Part shown: positions 53,082 to 63,991 of the stretch, piece after piece
Position numbering within the stretch: position 1 is the stretch's first letter
Layout: the number at the start of each line of letters is the position of its first letter
Assembly (NCBI RefSeq): GCF_019320115.1
Contig: NC_089598.1
Coordinates: 32,507,983 to 32,571,982 of the forward strand
Direction of reading: 5' to 3'
Source: Miscanthus floridulus
Taxonomy: Eukaryota; Streptophyta; Magnoliopsida; Poales; Poaceae
DNA: 64,000 nt
Notes under the pieces: generated by a model
What the model saw: the letters and a program-made list of their open reading frames with translations, nothing else
Told to the model about the DNA's origin: nothing
Database searches by the model: none
Translations under genes and position numbers: made by a program

Positions 53082-56000
53082 ATAGTAGTCGGGATCTTTC
53101 ACATACTTCTTATAAGCGCTATACGAAAAACCACTAGTGTCAACGACATTTTCAACAAGTATGTTAACTGTAAATGAATACGTTCCATCACGTACTATCT
53201 CAAACAGCTTTCAAATTGCTTGTACCCTGCTTTGTTTGTATCCCACAAAGAGTCAAATATACAGGCCCTTTCGTCTAGAGGATAGATTATAAATACAATG
53301 CAGTGGCCCATGATGCCCTAGCTGCACCATTCACACAATACAGATTATAAATGTTCAAATATGAGATGTCATGATCCTAGTACTATATATATAATATATA
53401 TATATGTTCCAAGTATCTTTTGGACTTACCTGAACTGGTGGGTGGCCATGACACACCCATTTCCCAGACCTTCTTCATGGCCTCATAGATGTACATTCCC
53501 GCTCGATACTTATATTTGATTACCAGATCTTCCCTATATTTCTTTCTCTCCTTCGGGTTCAAGTTCATCAGCTTTTCATGAGTGTCTGGTACATCGTAAC
53601 CCACGATGGTTCTCTCTGTAATAAGCATCAGAGATAGATAGATAATATCCTTGCCCAATTCCTTGCTTACATAGGCCTGCATCCTTTAAGAAAAAGTCAT
53701 CATGGCATTATTAGTTTGTTCCTAAAGTACCTACATCGATGCAGTAGTGTCAAAGTCATAAGTAACTTATAGGGCAAATAAGGTGACTTCGGCGACGTCG
53801 ATGTCCTTTTGCCGCAGTAGTCTAGGCATGTCATGGAAATCTATGATGACTTGACATCTGTGGGTATGTGGAAGTACTCCACCAGAATATTGATGATGAA
53901 GTTTCTAGGCCCATTTTGCTGCTTCCATGTACCACAGATGGAACCTCCTAACCTCCCACTTCTCTTCAAGGAGGTCGCCCACGATTGACATGAACTTCCC
54001 ATGCACGTAGTTTTTGGGGCAATCATTCAACCAGGGACAAAACAACGGTGGTGTTTTTAGCCTACAACACTGGGGCTTGAGATGTTAGCGAGTGGAAAAG
54101 TAGATATCATCTTGAAATGAATTATAGATTGACTATGCTTGCTAGTAGCATACCTTTCAAACTTAGTTGAGTACGGGTGCTCGTTGGCTATTTGATAGGC
54201 CACCCAACTTGACTTGGTGTGGTTCGGGGGTATGGCCTCCTCTTCATCTATAGGCTTCCTTGGTAGGGGAGGACATTGGTTTGAGCCCTACTTCAAACCA
54301 CTTGTAGGCGGTGGTGTCACATTGCCCGATGCTGCCCCTATGCTTCCCTATGGATTGTTGTTGCCGGGAGGCGGACTGCCTAGAGGACTACTACATGGGC
54401 CACCAGCATTATCGTTGTCATCATCACCGCTGCCATCATCGTCGTCATCACCTGGGTCATCTGAGGGAGACAACAATGGGTGTAAGGGCTGTGACGCCGG
54501 CGTCAGCATGTCCAAGACAATGTCGCTCTTGTTCCATAGCACACGCATGCCGATAGTAGCGCCGATGAACCTGTACTGATCTTTTAGTGGGAATGTCAAT
54601 TTCATCCTTGTCAAAATCTTTGTTGGTCCACATCATGTCAACCCGAGCATAGTCGGGTGGGATCGGCTTGCCATCATACATGGCGCTGCTTTTGGGTGGC
54701 AGTGCCACTCCCGTTGCCACATCCTTCTTCCTCTGTGCCCTACCAAAGGGCACCTACAACATGCAGCTCGTTGGTTCAATGATGTTGTTGACTAGGTACC
54801 TAGGGAGTTGTCCTGTCCATGGCACCATCTACCCTTGTATGGTGGCTTGACCCTGTGGCAGCAGCACGCTAGCCTAGTGAAACATCTGTGTCCTTAGCTC
54901 CACCATCTTGGGGTTGGTGCTTGTGAAAGCGTCTTTTACCTTCCCCATGATCATGTCCTTGACTACCTCATCATGGCCTTTCTAGAGGAGCCCTTCCTTG
55001 TACCTCTACCTCATGTGTTAAGAGTTGGCATCAGATTGCTAGGTCTCCATGTCTTTCTAGCTCTACCTCGAGGAAACCCCACGGCGGTGGCCACGGTGCT
55101 CGGGATTTCCTAGCGCCTCTGTTAGTACGTCCCTCTCTCAATGAGATTCAAAGGACCTACTTTTCTCGGCCACAAAGATGTCCAGGATCCTCTTCTCCAC
55201 CTCCTCGACCTTTGGCTCATTGTACTTGGTCCTGCCCTCCTTTAGCTTTTTCACCTTACGGGCATAGAGGTAGTTACGTGACCTCTCATCGACACCCTAT
55301 AATGGATTCAGCTACCCGGCCTCAGCTACCTCCCTTTCTTCCTGCCACCACTTCTCTGTCTTTGCGGTGTACCCTATCATGCCTAGGTGGTGGTGGAGCT
55401 CGTTCCTCTTTGAGAGCTCAGAGAACTTCTTGCCCTTGGCCTTTGCTTATTTGGTCGATTATTTCATGACAAACTCATCCCAGACGTCACGCTTGATGAA
55501 GTTGTAGTCTTCGAATGGTGTCCTCCCTTTCTGCATGTACTCCCTATTGAGCATGGACCTAAAGTTGCAAAGCGCTTTGCCTACAACAAAAAGTGCATGC
55601 CCTATGCACTTGTCTTCATCACAGCCCTCCGCTGGATACGTGAACCGCCTCTTCACCTCTCCCCACACATTTCCCTTGTTGTCCTTGGGGACTTTTCTCC
55701 AATCATCCTATGTTATAGGCACCTTCTCCCAGACTATACATGAACACTGGTTGCTGAAGGTGCCGATGATGATAGTTGGCTCCAAGGGCTCTCCTTTCGG
55801 CCCTATCTTGTGTATCGCACACACTTTCTTCTTGCTAATCTGATGCCTCCCATATTGGCCCCTCTTCAAGTCTGACTTCTTCTTGCTACCCATCATTACG
55901 GTTGAAGAAGTGCCCGAGGAGGGACTGGGTGCTTCCTCCTCCTCCCCTTCTTCACCGTCGGGGTACTCCAAATGAAGAGGCACCATCGGTATCTATCGAG

Positions 56001-56325
56001 GACAAGAACTCACATTAGTTATATACTTGTGCGAGGCCCGCGAACGTTGTGTCAATTAACATGCACTACTTCATCTACATACCTCATGCCTCATTGCTTG
56101 GGTATCATCTTTCAGAGGCTATCGTGGCTCCACGTGAGAACCTCGTGCCTCGCCCTTTAGATCAAAGTCCACATCATCTTCTTCTTCACCATGAGGTCTC
56201 TTCACCGGTCTCAGTGTTAGTTCCTCGCTCTTGTACTAGATGCTCTCGTATGATGACAAGCCTTCAACATCGCTCGCATCAGGAGTAGCCTCGCGCCAAT
56301 TTTCAAGAGCCTCCTTGGTCGACAT
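53082..56325 (-). pseudogene. CACTA-2 second gene: TdcA1-like ORF1/ORF2 region and N-terminal part of the Ulp1-like protease
   Basis: It starts MSTKEALENWREATPDASDV (ATG 56325). Then come an acidic stretch (DGEEGEEEEAPSPSSG), QYGRHQISKKKVCAIHKIGP, TIIIGTFSNQCSCIVWEKVP, FTYPAEGCDEDKCIGHALFV, a charged coiled region and PPDYARVDMMWTNKDFDKDEI, with DIPT following. This set resembles the TdcA1-ORF1-ORF2 proteins of plant CACTA elements. At its 3' end GHCIVFIIYPLDERACIFDS supplies the histidine and aspartate of a C48 protease, and SAYKKYVKDPDYY runs into the gypsy-2 boundary. Many in-frame stops are present. The cysteine exon lies at 32024-32287. Confidence 0.7.
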
Positions 56326-56817
56326 TGATAGCTATGACAAAGAGAGAGTTATAGGAACATTTCATAATTATATAAACACAATGCTATATTCATCTCAAAA
56401 CATATATAAAGGAATCATTAATTATATATATTCATTTCAAAACAAGATTACATCCATTTTCATATACATTGCGTGTAGGGATACAAAAAGTGAAGCAAAG
56501 TACAAAATTGTAAAAGAAAAGTACAAAATCATACAAGAAAAGTACAAAATTTAAGAATTTGGAGAAAAATCATGTACATAGTTGGCTCAAATTTGCCCCA
56601 TTGTCATCACATCACTTCTAAACTGGTTGCTTGTACACAAGTCATCCTAGTTTAGGAGCTTAGTACCAGTAGGAGAGCATTTGATCATCATAGTCGCTGC
56701 CTCAGCTTAAAAGGGTTCACATCATTGCAAATGCCACTGCCTCAGCACATTTTTCAAAGTTTCAGTTCATCATTGCATATGCCATAGAGAAGTTCAAATT
56801 CAAATCGACCCAGAAGG
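56326..56817. other. upstream region of the CACTA-2 second gene
   Basis: AT-rich. GTACAAAAT and AGAAAAG words repeat near 56500-56550. No ORF is supported. It would hold the promoter of the minus-strand gene. Confidence 0.4.
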
Positions 56818-56929
56818 CACTACTACACAAATTCTTTTACACAACGTCGTACAAGTGGGCTTCGGGGCGGTTGGCCTGGTTGCCCGCCTTAGTTATTCAA
56901 GGCAGGGCTGCTCAAATCGTCCCTGAAGG

Positions 56930-57420
56930 AAGTAGCCAGATATGGACAAGTAGAGAGTAGTAGAGGATAGTAGTAAGAGTAGTATGAGTATAGAGTAGAG
57001 AGGATAGTAGTAAGAGTAGTAGGAGTAGAGAGTATAGGATAGTAGTTAAGAGTAGTAGTAGAACAATAGTATAGAAGCAGTAGAGTAGTAAGAGTAGAGG
57101 AGTAGAGTAGTAGAGTAGAGGAGTAGAGTAGTAGAAGTATTAGGAGTAGGAGTAGGTGGAGTAGGAGTAGTATAGAGTAGTACAAAGTAGTAGAGCGGTA
57201 GTCAAAAATAGGAGCAACAGCCAACACACCAGTAGAGTAGTAAGAGTAGTAGAGTTGTAGTAAGTAGTATGTAGTAGTTGTAGTAAGTAGTATAGAGTAT
57301 TAGTAGTTGTTGTAGGAGTATAGAGGAGTAGTTGTTGTTATGGAAGTAGTAGTTGTTGTAGAAGTAGAGGAGGACAGCCAAATTCAGTGAGGGCATCACA
57401 ACCAGAGGAGGGCAGCAAAA
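56930..57420. repeat. AGT/GTAGAG low-complexity array
   Basis: Mixed GTAGTA, GTAGAG and GTAAGAGTA units with TATAG interruptions. The Leu/Tyr/Ser-rich minus-strand frames here are artefacts. Confidence 0.9.
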
Positions 57421-57640
57421 TTTGGGGAGGGCATCACAAGCAAATAATAAGCCAATAGTAAGCAACAAAATAGGCAACATGTGCTCATTCAAAAATAGGC
57501 AGCATGTGCTCAATTCAAAATAGGCTGGCCAAGTAAACATGTGCTCAATTCAAGAATAGGCAGCATGTGCTCAATTCAAAATAGGCATGTGCGCGCTCAG
57601 ATAATAAGCCAACAGTAAGCATCACATGCAACCAGAAAAT
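57421..57640. repeat. short tandem units around AATAGGCAGCATGTGCTC
   Basis: The words CATGTGCTCAATTCAAAATAGG and AATAGGCAGCATGTGCTC repeat three to four times (57475-57600), flanked by two similar AATAAGCCAA(T/C)AGTAAGCA words (about 57446 and 57604). Confidence 0.75.
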
Positions 57641-57870
57641 AGTAGTTGTAGATACAGTAGTAAGTAGTAAGTAGCAAGAGTATAGGAGTAGTAACTAGTA
57701 GGAGTAGAGGACCACCAGCATTAGTATATAGGAGGAGTAGTAGAAGATGAGTAGTAGTAGTATATAGTTGTAGGAGTAGATGAGTAGTAGTAGTATATAC
57801 CAGTAGCAGTAGTATATAATTGTAGGAGTAGCAGAGAGCAGCAGCCAACACCAGCAGTATATAAGAGCAG
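57641..57870. repeat. second AGT-rich array
   Basis: GTAGTAGTATATA-type units. Similar in kind to 56930-57420. Confidence 0.85.
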
Positions 57871-58248
57871 TAGCCAGCAGGCATAGAAGAGAGAATTAAG
57901 TAGACAAGTAACATATATTTCATCAAATTCATCCCAATTTACCTCAAATTCATCACAAATTTATCCTAATTCATCTCAAATTGACCCCAATTTAGTCAAA
58001 TTCATCTCAAAGTGGAAATCTCTCAATAAATCATTCAAACAGCAGCAAGTGCTTAGTTGAATATGAAATTAGCATCATAGGCAGTGGCATTGCCATAGTT
58101 TAAAAAAATTGCATCACAGGCAGTAGTTCATCAAATTGGCATCATAGGCAGTGGCAAATGCTCAGTTAACCAATACATTAGGCATCATAGGTAGTGGCAT
58201 TTGCATTGTGACAAAAAACACATCACAGGCAGCATTTAATGAAAACAA
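57871..58248. repeat. short dispersed repeats (CAAATTCATC, GGCAGTGGCAT)
   Basis: CAAATTCATCxCAAATT units at 57915-58020 and GCATCATAGGCAGTGGCA(T/A) units at 58071-58230 (about 60-bp spacing) form degenerate tandem series. No coding. Confidence 0.7.
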
Positions 58249-58830
58249 TCAAATTGAAACAAAAAACACATCATAGGCATCACAGATCATAGGCACGGGG
58301 ACAAGAACATCATAGCCAGTGTACCAAGGAAGATGGAGCCGGGGAAGATGGAGTCGAGAGAGAAGCTGGGGAAGACAGAGCCAGCGGAGATTCTTGGTGC
58401 AGAGGAGGGAGCGCATGCCGGCAGTGGACAATGGCGGTGCTAGGGTTCGACGAGAAGATGGGTCCAGGAAAGATGATGCAACGGAGCTAGGGTTTGGCGA
58501 AGATGGGTCCATGAAAGATGATGCGGCAGCATGGGGGCATATCTCCTTAGTGCTAGGGATGATTACGTGGGGTGCGGGGCGGATCTCCTCGGTGCTGCGG
58601 CCGGCAAGAGATGAGGATGGCATGGTAGAGCTAGGGTTTGTGGCACCCCGGCGGATGGTGCGGTGGAGCTCTCGGGGCTAGGCCTACGATAGTGCTCTAG
58701 GCTCTTGGTGGTGGGGGCAGGCACCTGAGCGCACAAGGTCAGGGATGGGGGCGGAGGAGCTTGGCGATGGCGATGGCGGTGGTTGTGGGAAAATTGGGCA
58801 GCCCTTCGGGGTCCAATTGAAACGGCCAAA
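58249..58830 (-). other. GC-rich segment with Pro/Ser/Ala-rich minus-strand frames
   Basis: Two minus-strand frames (58829-58563; 58623-58249) encode PPPPSLTLCAQVPAPTTKSL and LDPSSRRTLAPPLSTAG-type text. The plus strand (58319-58681) is open too, with internally similar units (AGATGGGTCCATGAAAGATGATG and related, about 58457-58520). No domain is recognised. It may be a transposon leader or a captured exon. Confidence 0.25.
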
Positions 58831-58865
58831 GGACTTAGAAAAAATTGGGGGCTAGAGGAGTATAT

Positions 58866-59060
58866 AGGCCATGATTTACCGAGGCGGGCGGCTTACGATA
58901 ACCGCCTTTGTTAATATTAATAGAGGCGGGCGACTTAGGGTGCCTGCCACGGTTAATATTAACCGAGGCGGGCGATTTAGGGTGCCCACCATGGTTAATA
59001 TTAACCGAGGTGGGTGACTTACGGTGCCTGCCTCGGTTAAGATTTTGCATTTTTATATTT
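58866..59060. repeat. CCGAGGCGGGCG subterminal-type repeat cluster
   Basis: Three to four units of about 47-50 bp: TTAATATTAACCGAGGCGGG, CGACTTAGGGTGCCTGCCAC and variants. The last one ends GCCTCGGTTAAGATTTTGC. The same core word (AACCGAGGCGG, GGTTAAGATTTT) dominates the CACTA-2 terminus at 31504-31760, as does the following AT-rich GCTTTTTCAAATT word. Confidence 0.8.
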
Positions 59061-59140
59061 GATAAAATTCCTCGGTTATTTTGGTTTTATAACATTTTAA
59101 AATTGATATTTAATTTGTAATGCTTTTTCAAATTCATAGG

Positions 59141-59189
59141 AGTAGTAGTGTAGGAGTAATAGAGTTGTAGGAGTAACAGTAGTAGTAGT

Positions 59190-59230
<41 letters not shown>

Positions 59231-59483
59231 TAGTAGCAGCAGCAGCAGCAGTAGCAGCAGTAGTAGTAGCAGCAGTAGTAGCAGCAGCAGCAGTAGCAGT
59301 AGTAGTAGTAGTACTAGTAGCAGTAGTAGTAGCAGTAGTAGTAACAGTAGCAGTAGTAGTAGCAGTAGTAGTAGCAATAGTAGGAGGAGTAGCAGTAGTA
59401 GTAGTAGCAGTAGCAGTAGCAGTAGCAGTAGCAGTAGTAGTAGCAGTAGTAGCAGTAGCAGTAGTAGTAGCAGTAGTAGTAGT

Positions 59484-59515
<32 letters not shown>

Positions 59516-59738
59516 CAGTAGTAGTAGTAGCAGCAGTAGCAGTAGCAGTAGTAGCAGCAGTAGTAGTAGTAGCAGTGGCAGTAGCAGTGGAAGTAGTAGT
59601 AGTAGCAGCAGCAGCAGTAGTAGTAGTAGCAGTAGTAGTAGTAGTAGAAGTAGTAGTAGTAGCAGTAGCAGTAGTAGTAGCAGTAGCAGCAGTAGCAGTA
59701 GCAGTAGGAGTAGGAGTAGGAGGAGTAGTAGTAGTAGC

Positions 59739-59791
<53 letters not shown>

Positions 59792-60270
59792 GAGTAGTAG
59801 TAGCAGTAGTAGCAGTAGTAGCAGCAGTAGCAGCAGTAGCAGTAGTAGTAGTAGTAGCAGTAGTAGTAGCAGTAGCAGTAGTAGTAGTAGTAGTAGTAGT
59901 AGCAATAGTAGCAGTAGTAGTATTAGTAGCAGTAGCAGTAGCAGTAGTAATAGTAGGTGTAGCAGTAGCAGTAGCAGTATTAGTAGTAGTAGCAGCAGTA
60001 GTAGTAGCAGCAGTAGTAGTAGCAATAGTAGTAGTAGCAGTAGCAGTAGCAGTAGCAGTAGTAGTTGCAGTAGCAGTAGTAACAGTAGCAGTAGTAGCAA
60101 CAGCAGTAGTAGCAGCAGTAATAGCAGGAGCAGCAATAGCAGCAGCAGTAGTAGCAGCAGCAGTAGTAGCAGCAGCAGTAGTAGTAGCAGCAGTAGTAGT
60201 AGTAGTACTAGTAGTAGCAGTAGCAGCAACAATAGTAGTAGTAGTAGCAGTAGCAGTAGTAGTAGCAGTT
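59141..60270. repeat. 1.1-kb compound trinucleotide array (AGT/AGC)n
   Basis: Nearly pure three-base periodicity for about 1130 bases, mixing GTA and GCA units with rare GGA, AAT and ACA. It keeps one frame open on each strand: poly-Leu on the minus strand (59087-60301) and Val/Ala on the plus strand. Neither is a credible protein. It lies between the end of the CACTA-2 transposase gene and the 59150 CACTA-like end. Confidence 0.97.
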
Positions 60271-60444
60271 CAACAAATATCAAATTATTTTTAAAAATCA
60301 AACACTTAACACATACAGATTACGGTCTCCCATGGTCATATATATATATATATATATGATTCCATTACAATAATAATCAGTTACATAAAAGTTCATGTTA
60401 ATCAATAAGTGACTAAATTATTACATATTTGTGTGGCACACATA
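60271..60444. other. spacer after the CACTA-2 transposase gene, with a short (TA)n
   Basis: AT-rich. (TA)n at about 60339-60357. No gene. Confidence 0.5.
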
Positions 60445-63400
60445 TCATTTTGCAGCAAGTGTTCTCACGACGGTCTTCTTCTCACCACTGGTGTAGAACC
60501 AGGGCATCATCTTGGTCTTGTTGACGTGGGTCTCCAACAACTTGATCTTCTATGGATGATCAGTAAAGAGCGAGAGCTCAGCATAGTTGTTGTAGTCTTT
60601 GGGGCTCTAGAGACCATCAGCTCCCATAATCCTTTGCTTTTTGGACACAACCACATGTTTTTTGCTAACTTTGGGCATCGTCCAGTAGGCTACTTGTGCG
60701 CAGCGGCTTGCTAGTACCCACTGATCATCTTTGTAGCTGACACTTTGGAGCTCCACTGTGGTTAGCCCAAATTTGTTCATGACAACCTGCTTTGGTTTGA
60801 CCCACTAACACCGAAAGATAGCTAACTATAGGTCACCGTCGTAGTCAAGTTCCCATATCTCTTCAATCTGCCTAAAGTATGTCTTGGTCTGCCCCATTGA
60901 CTCGTCGATGCTGTCATATTGAACACCACTGTTCTATGCCATGCTCTTCTTGTCCTTCCCCTTTGTGTGGAACCTGTATCCATTGATGTCATACCCTTGC
61001 CACATGGTGATTTGGGTGGATGGGTCGGACGCAAGCCTCGCTTCATCAGACTCTCCACGGGGTATGTCCTATAGCTCTTTGATCCACATCGTGAAACTGA
61101 TCTTGTGCTATTTCTAGACCCATGCCTCCATGCGTTGTCCATCATGAGCGGCACGGATCTCCTCTAGGTGCTTGTCAACATATGGTTCCATAACCACTAA
61201 CTAATTAAGGACGCTATGATGAGCTTCTTGCACTATTTTGTACTATACATCAGTGCGCACTTTCCTCCCCATGCAACCCATTCCTGAGGTTCTGCCTTCG
61301 TGCTGAGGGATGGGCAGGCCAATCGCCCTTCCATCCCAGATGTACTTGGTGTAGCAGTTAATGGCCTCCTCGGTTGTGTATGCCTCGATCATAGAGCCAT
61401 GTGGGTAGGCATGGTTAAGGACGTATCTATTGAGGGTTGGCATGAACCACTCGTACGTCCACATCTGGTGCAGGCACATGGGGCCTAGTTCTTATATCTA
61501 ATCAACCATGTGCATCATCAGGTGTAGCATAATATTGAAGAAAGACGGCGGGAAGCACATCTTGAGCTGGCAAAGGGTCTCCGCGATGAAATATTTCAGG
61601 CCAGGCAGCTTAGCTTCATCGATGACCTTCTATGTAATGCAGTTGAAGAAGTAGGACATGTGTGTGACGACCATCTTCATGTACTCTGGACCGATATCCC
61701 TTATAAGAATTGGAAGAAACACCGTGAGCATGATGTGGCAGTCATGTGTGTTGAAGCTGGTTAGTGTGAGGTCCTTCATCAAGACCAGGCTCTTAATGTT
61801 GGAAGACAAAATGGTTGGCACCTTGACACCCCTAAGCCACTGGCACATGACCCTCTTCTCATCTCTCATCAGGTTGTAGCTCGCGCCCAGAAAGTCAATT
61901 TTCTCGCTTTGCGTCGCCGGTGTCGGGTGAATTTTGGACCTGATGTCCTGGTTGACAAGATCCATCAGTGACTTCAGACCATCCTTTGTCTTAGTGTTGA
62001 TGTTTAGCAGTACGCCAATGGTGCTTTCAAAGACATTCTTCTTGAGGCGCATACAATTGATGGCATGGGGCATATCTAGCTCCTTCCAGTACAATAGGTA
62101 CTTGAAGAAACACGATGGCTTCTTGAAAGGAATGAGGGCGACAGGTGGTTCCTCCATCTTATCCCTCTTCCTCTTCCTTGTTGTGGTCCCATCTTCCTCT
62201 TTCTTCTTCTTCCTGAACTCAACATCTATGCCCTTCACCATGTCAAACACCTTTTGCTCGTGCCTCATCCCTTTTAGCTCATCAGTTTTAGGCTTGTTCT
62301 GGTTGTCAAAGTACTTATTCATCGTAGTTTCCTGGTACCTATGCTTTTTGATGAGGAATTGCCTATGCCTCATGTACACCATCTTCTTGGATGCACTAAG
62401 GTAAGTGTAGCAGGTACCATCAATGCAAACTACACAACCTAACTTACCTTTGATCTACCCCGACAGCAAAAAAGATTAGGGTAATCGGTGATGGTGACAA
62501 AGATGATGGCTTTTAGAGTGAACTTCTTTAGGGACACATCCATCATCTTGACCCCATCTTCCCATAGTATCTTCATATCCTCCATGAGCGGCTCTAGGAA
62601 CACATCTATATCATTGCATGGCTACCTAGGTCCAGAAATAATCATGGATAGTAAAAGATACCAACGCTTCTGACATAGCCAGAGAGAAAGGTTGTAGATG
62701 GTGAGGATGACTGGCCAAGTGCTGTGTGAGCTGCTAAGGTCACCGAACAGATTCATCCCATTGGTACTCAACGCGAACCTAACATTCCTCGCCTCGTCGC
62801 CAAACTTCCAAAACTTGGCATTGAAACGCTTCCACTGCTTCCATCGGAAGGGTGCCACAGCTTGCCATCGTCCTTCGTGCGCTCATCAGATGCATGTTAG
62901 GACATCAGCTTGGCATCCTCGGGGTTCCTGAATATAGCACGCAAGCGATCGATCATGGGTAGGTAGCACATCGATAGGGCTAGACTTTTCCTCTACGTGT
63001 AACCCTCTTCTTCCTCGTCCTCAGGAGACGGGATCTAATTCTTCACGGTACTCTTTTTGGCTGTCTTCTTCTTCTTCGATCCTCTCTCATCGTCTACATC
63101 TATGCGACAACTGGCATTCCTCTTATATCGACTCGCACCACAATGTGGACACCTCTGCAAGTTCTCATACTTGCCCCGATATAGGATACAGTGGTTAGGG
63201 TAGGCATGGAACTTTTTAAGCTTCATCTCCACTGGTCGGATCAGCTTCTTCGCTCGGTAGGTATTGGCAGGTACCTTGTTACCCTCTGGGTATGTGTCAG
63301 CAAGGATACGTAATAGGTCATTGAAGCTAGTGATGGACCAGCCATGGCGAGCCTTCAGCATCAGCATCTGGAGGTTAAAACGTAGCGTCGTCTAGTGCTT

Positions 63401-63991
63401 CGGACAGTCCTTATAGAGGGGATCAATTGTCACCTGCTTCATCTCTCTAAAATTCTCCAACCACCTCTGTCTCCTAAACAGAACGTCATCGTGGTCAAGA
63501 CAGTTAGCGATTGACTAAAAAAGGTTTGTAGTCTCAGGATCCCTCACTGCCTCACCGCCATCCCCATCATCGTCATCGGCCGTGTCTTGGAACAGATCAT
63601 CCATCATGATATAATCATGATCTGCATTATCGCTAGTAGCAGCATTGTCATGCCCGCCGGCCGCTGCTGATGAGGTTTGTTGTTCGACATTCACCGCCGT
63701 TGTCATCGCTATCGATGAGTTCCGTCCTCCAGATGCACTGGCACTTGGATCCTCTACTTTCCCATGAAACTTCTAGATGGTGTAATCCTTGATAAAATCG
63801 TACCGGGTCAAGTGAGATTTCACTGTATCATCTTTGTGGGCAAGAAGGTTCTTGCAGCTCTTACACAGATAGATGGTGAGTTCCCGCTTCAGACTCAGAC
63901 AATGCCTTTTCGCAACGGCAATAAACTTTGTCACATGATCTAGGAAAGTTGGATGAAGCCTCGATGTCTTGTACATCTATTCCCTGTCCAT
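60445..63991 (-). pseudogene. CACTA-2 TNP2-type transposase
   Basis: The start is at 63991 (MDRE-stop-MYKTSRL; the stop TAG probably replaces a Trp codon). A transposase-associated domain follows: FLDHVTKFIAVAKRH, CKSCKNLLAHKDDTVKSHL. An acidic linker (63706-63515) leads to TNP2: HGWSITSFNDLLRILADTYP, PVEMKLKKFHAYPNHCILYR and CPHCGASRYKR (63367-63035). Further pieces include GDEARNVRFALSTNGMNLFG (62622-62858) and a 250-residue block (62382-61630) with LTSFNTHDCHIMLTVFLP, matching DUF4218. The last part (61480-60445) holds VVMNKFGLTTVELQSVSYKD and VASRCAQVAYWTMPKVSKK, of DUF4216 type, and ends LAAK at TGA 60445-60447. Many stops and frame changes. This enzyme would cut the CACTA-2 ends. Confidence 0.82.

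Larger units (their letters stand above)
56818..59150. mobile_element. possible nested non-autonomous CACTA-like element
   Basis: The left side starts CACTACTACACAAATTC (56818). The right side, read inverted from 59150, starts CACTACTACTCCTATG. The flanks AGG and TAG do not form a target duplication. Inside are a GGCGGTTGGCC...GCCCGCCT end-like part, AGT-rich arrays, a GC-rich ORF segment and a CCGAGGCGGGCG repeat cluster like that of the CACTA-2 terminus. Alternatively, these are just rearranged CACTA-2 parts. Confidence 0.35.

Noticed and set aside
59087..60301. 404-codon poly-leucine open frame (minus) and 239-codon Val/Ala frame (plus)
   Set aside because: Both are direct translations of the AGT/AGC triplet array. 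Three-base periodicity keeps the frames open without coding selection.
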